From CAHJXF01 sp038240015 (lineage in GTDB: Bacteria > Pseudomonadota > Gammaproteobacteria > Burkholderiales > Burkholderiaceae_D), in contig JBBSEF010000049.1 of NCBI GenBank assembly GCA_038240015.1, forward strand, positions 1 through 22,335: a DNA stretch of 22,335 bases. Direction: 5' to 3'. Of this stretch, positions 20,375-22,335 are shown in pieces. The position numbers and the translations under genes were made by a program. Under the pieces are notes generated by a model that had not been told where the DNA came from, did no database searches, and was given only the letters and a program-made list of their open reading frames with translations. Every line of letters begins with the position of its first letter. Position 1 is the stretch's first letter.

Positions 20375-20946
20375 GCGGTACTCCTCGAACGGTTGTGAGC
20401 TTTCATCGTCGTCACGCCGCAAGGTTGCGAGCGTTGTTCTTCCTGTTGAAAAAGTTTTGCCAGGCGCAGCCGCGTGATCGTCGCGATCTGCTCGAGGTTG
20501 GCCGCGAGTTCGCTTTCGCCATCGCTCTCGAGGCGACGCTCGAACTCGCGAAGGATGCTTTCCTTGGTGTGGTTGCGCACCGCGACGATGAAGGGAAATC
20601 CATACCGCGCGCGATAGGCCGCGTTGAGGTCGGCGATGCGACTGGCTTCCCCCGATGTCAGGCGGTCGAGCGCCGCGTACGCCTGCTCGGCCACCGAGGC
20701 GTTGGTCATGCGGCCCGCGCGCGCTTCTTCTCCGGCGAGGTCCGGGTGGGCACGCAGCAGCATGAGTTGCTCGTCTCGCGTCGCGTTCGCCACCGCTGCC
20801 GCCATCGCCTGATGTAACGCGTCCACGCTTGCGAAGGGACTCGCCGCGTACGCGCGCTCGGCCACCCAGGACGAATGTTCGAACACGCCGCCGAATGTCG
20901 CGACGAAAGCCGCGCTGTTCATGTGGTTGGTGGTTGCAAGGTCCAT
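20371..20946 (-). CDS. uraD: 2-oxo-4-hydroxy-4-carboxy-5-ureidoimidazoline (OHCU) decarboxylase
   Basis: The 191-residue protein shows the OHCU decarboxylase pattern: FVATFGGVFEHSSWVAERAY, the catalytic AHPDLAG (His67), a SVAEQAYAALDRL segment and YGFPFIVAVRNHTKESIL. It converts OHCU, formed by HIUase, to S-allantoin with loss of CO2. It is first in a minus-strand cluster with the two hydroxyisourate hydrolases and divergent from a LysR regulator. ATG 20946 has AGGAAG about 8 nt upstream; ATG 20922 is possible. The last residues (about 175-191) extend beyond the usual family end and consist of polar residues. Confidence 0.93.
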   Translation of the reverse strand: MDLATTNHMNSAAFVATFGGVFEHSSWVAERAYAASPFASVDALHQAMAAAVANATRDEQLMLLRAHPDLAGEEARAGRMTNASVAEQAYAALDRLTSGEASRIADLNAAYRARYGFPFIVAVRNHTKESILREFERRLESDGESELAANLEQIATITRLRLAKLFQQEEQRSQPCGVTTMKAHNRSRSTA

Positions 20947-21020
20947 GGGATCGGTCTTCCTGGTTTCGAAACAGTGAATTGATTCTGGGCGACGTGTCCG
21001 CTCGGCGATAGGGGGCGGCT

Positions 21021-21037
21021 GTTATATTCGGCATAAC
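21021..21037. promoter_or_regulatory. Candidate LysR-type operator in the divergent uraD/LysR promoter region
   Basis: GTTAT-ATTCGGC-ATAAC is a perfect 5-bp inverted repeat and contains the T-N11-A pattern of LysR-type sites. It lies 75 bases before uraD and 74 before the LysR gene. On the minus strand it includes TATAAC, a plausible -10 box for the uraD transcript. Confidence 0.5.
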
Positions 21038-21111
21038 AGACTGCGTATGAAGCACGCGTAATCGGTGCAAGCGGCGCTGCTCGAGCCGCGGATCAACGTA
21101 CCAGCCAAGCG

Positions 21112-22053
21112 ATGTCGAGAGCCGACGATCCCTTCGATACCTATCTCCTGCGCGTGCTGTGCACGCTGGTCGCCGATCGCAGCGTGTCGCGCACCGCGAT
21201 CAAACTCAACCAGTCGCAACCCGCAGTCAGCGCGGCTTTGAAGCGCCTGCGCGACATCGTCCACGATCCGCTTCTGGTGCGCGACAAGGGCGCGATGGTC
21301 CCGACGCCGCGAGCGCTGGAACTCGCGGACTCGGCCCGGATCGCGCTTCTTGAAATCGATCGCATCGCGGGCACGCCGCTCGAATTCCAAGCGGCTACGA
21401 CACGACAGATCTTCCGGATCGGATCACCTGATTTCCTGTCGATCTTCTTCCTGTCGAATGTCGTGGAGGAGTTGCGCCGGCAGGCGCCATCGAGCCGATT
21501 GATCGTCCATCCGCTCGGCGTCGATTTCGATTACGAAAAGGCGCTCGCGCAAGGCGAGCTGGATATCGTGATCGGCAATTGGCCGCACCCGCCCGAGCAG
21601 ATGCATCTGTCGGTGATCCTCGAAGACGAGATCGTCTGCCTGATGGGCAAGGACCACCCCTACGCGAAGACGACCATGACCCAGGAGCAATATCTGAACG
21701 CCTCGCATCTGGTGCCGCTGCCGTATTCGGTCGCGCATCGCGGTGTGGTCGAGACGCATCTGGCCAGCATGCGCGTGGCCCGCAACGCGACCGTGATGCT
21801 GCCCTTCTTCAACATGGGACCGTATCTGTTGCCCAGGACCGATCTCATCTTCACCACCAGCCGGCATTTCGCCAGGTACTACGCGAACTTCCTTCCGCTT
21901 GCCGTGGTGCGCTCGCCGATCGAGTTTCCGCGCATGCGCTTCTATCAGTTGTGGCACGAACGATCGAACCGCTCACCGGCGCATCAATGGTTGCGATCGT
22001 TGCTCACGGGCGCGAGCCGCAAGCTGGCTCGATCGACCGGGGCTCAAGACTGA
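21112..22053 (+). CDS. LysR-family transcriptional regulator of the urate cluster
   Basis: The 313-residue protein has the LysR DNA-binding domain (about 8-68: LCTLVADRSVSRTAIKLNQSQPAVSAALKRLRD) and the effector-binding domain from about residue 98 (FRIGSPDFLSIFFLSNVVEEL, then DYEKALAQGELDIVIGNW and MLPFFNMGPYLLPRTDLIFT). It belongs to the NodD/PcaQ-like sort that begins FDTYLLRVLCTLVADRSVSR. It is divergent from uraD with a good candidate operator between them, so it very likely controls the urate genes. The effector is probably a purine breakdown product, by inference. No strong ribosome binding site precedes ATG 21112. Confidence 0.92.
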   Translation: MSRADDPFDTYLLRVLCTLVADRSVSRTAIKLNQSQPAVSAALKRLRDIVHDPLLVRDKGAMVPTPRALELADSARIALLEIDRIAGTPLEFQAATTRQIFRIGSPDFLSIFFLSNVVEELRRQAPSSRLIVHPLGVDFDYEKALAQGELDIVIGNWPHPPEQMHLSVILEDEIVCLMGKDHPYAKTTMTQEQYLNASHLVPLPYSVAHRGVVETHLASMRVARNATVMLPFFNMGPYLLPRTDLIFTTSRHFARYYANFLPLAVVRSPIEFPRMRFYQLWHERSNRSPAHQWLRSLLTGASRKLARSTGAQD

Positions 22054-22063
22054 TCTTTTCTGC

Positions 22064-22083
22064 AGAGCGGGCAGGCCCGCTCT
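22064..22083. terminator. GC-rich hairpin between convergent genes
   Basis: AGAGCGGGC and GCCCGCTCT form a perfect 9-bp inverted repeat around a 2-nt centre, located between the LysR stop codon (22053) and the stop codon of the convergent peptidase gene (22087). It can terminate in both directions, although the U-tracts are poor. Confidence 0.55.
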
Positions 22084-22086
22084 TCG

Positions 22087-22335
22087 TCAGTCGAGCTTCT
22101 TCTTCAACAGGTCGTGGACGGCGCATGCGATGACCTGCGTCGCGCGTCGCAAGTCCTCGAGCAACAGGTTTTCGTCCGGCTGCTTGGCGTTCGACTCGCC
22201 GAGCGTGCGCGGACCGGCGCCGTACATCACGATCGGCACCCCGTGCTCGCCGTACAGACGCGCATCCGAGTAGAGCGGTACGCCGACCTCCGCGATCGCT
22301 TCGCCGAACACGCGCTCTGCGTGCTTACCGATCGC
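22087..22335 (-). CDS. M20-family metallopeptidase/amidohydrolase, C-terminal part (cut by window edge)
   Basis: The frame is open to the last base of the window, so only the C-terminal 82 residues are visible. The pattern LYSDARLYGEHGVPIVMYGAGPR, then GESNAKQPDENLLLEDLRRATQVIACAVHDLL, is the end of the catalytic domain in M20/ArgE/DapE-type zinc hydrolases, including the N-carbamoyl and allantoate amidohydrolase relatives. The histidine of GES(N/H) used for metal binding in many members is Asn here, as seen in some subfamilies. Given the urate genes beside it, a ureide amidohydrolase is conceivable, but the visible part does not prove this. Confidence 0.72.
   Translation of the reverse strand, partial: AIGKHAERVFGEAIAEVGVPLYSDARLYGEHGVPIVMYGAGPRTLGESNAKQPDENLLLEDLRRATQVIACAVHDLLKKKLD

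Noticed and set aside
20375..21070. Upstream extension of the Tat-type hydroxyisourate hydrolase frame (402 codons in total)
   Set aside because: It overlaps the OHCU decarboxylase gene in another frame and the promoter region. ATG 20374 has a GAGGAG ribosome binding site and begins the Tat signal.

Overview
The window looks like the chromosome of a GC-rich proteobacterium, most likely a betaproteobacterium of the Burkholderiales type. The evidence is style rather than a marker gene: several lines of sequence read by eye are about 63-67% GC, the operons are dense with overlapping start and stop codons, a TauABC-type transporter, a Tat-exported hydroxyisourate hydrolase and a LysR regulator are present, and small palindromic repeats of the GTCATTCCCGCG...GGGAATCC type occur at three places. 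No rRNA, tRNA, phage, insertion sequence or CRISPR array was seen.

Layout. Positions 1-3681 (+) hold the 3' part of a TonB-dependent outer-membrane receptor and three small, loosely related proteins (a secreted DUF1579-like protein, an SRPBCC/START-like protein and a secreted NTF2-like protein). The sampled start of this stretch is less GC-rich than the rest. Positions 3879-5171 (+) encode a CNNM/CBS/CorC-type membrane protein. A GntR/UTRA regulator (5209-5985, -) is then divergent from a nine-gene operon (6152-14452, +): suyA, suyB, slcC-like, comC-like, an SDH-type iron-sulfur subunit, two SDH-type membrane anchors, the alpha and beta subunits of a class I fumarase/tartrate dehydratase-type hydratase, and an SDH-type flavoprotein. 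Convergent to it (17913-14462, -) lies a compact TauABC-like ABC importer ending in a TauE/SafE sulfite-exporter-like gene. Further right, on the same minus strand, are an MFS transporter, two 5-hydroxyisourate hydrolases (one cytosolic, one with a Tat signal) and OHCU decarboxylase, divergent from a LysR regulator. The window ends in the C-terminal part of an M20-type peptidase.

Main interpretation (inference). SuyAB, SlcC and ComC form the known sulfolactate module: the two dehydrogenases interconvert the sulfolactate enantiomers through sulfopyruvate, and SuyAB splits (R)-sulfolactate into pyruvate and sulfite. The unusual part is a complete second module in the same operon, namely a four-subunit succinate-dehydrogenase-like complex plus a two-subunit fumarase-like hydratase. 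Replace one carboxylate of succinate by a sulfonate and the sequence succinate, fumarate, malate becomes 3-sulfopropanoate, 3-sulfoacrylate, 3-sulfolactate. The operon could therefore encode a sulfonate version of part of the TCA cycle that feeds 3-sulfopropanoate into sulfolactate cleavage, with the TauABC-like importer bringing in the sulfonate and the TauE-like protein exporting sulfite. Several conserved fumarase and SDH motifs are altered in these copies, which fits a non-standard substrate. The pathway is a hypothesis from gene content and motifs.

The right-hand block is a purine/urate catabolism cluster (the two steps after urate oxidase) without a urate oxidase in the window. Because the transporter operon lies on the same strand directly downstream, whether it serves the sulfonate operon or the urate cluster is not settled by position alone.
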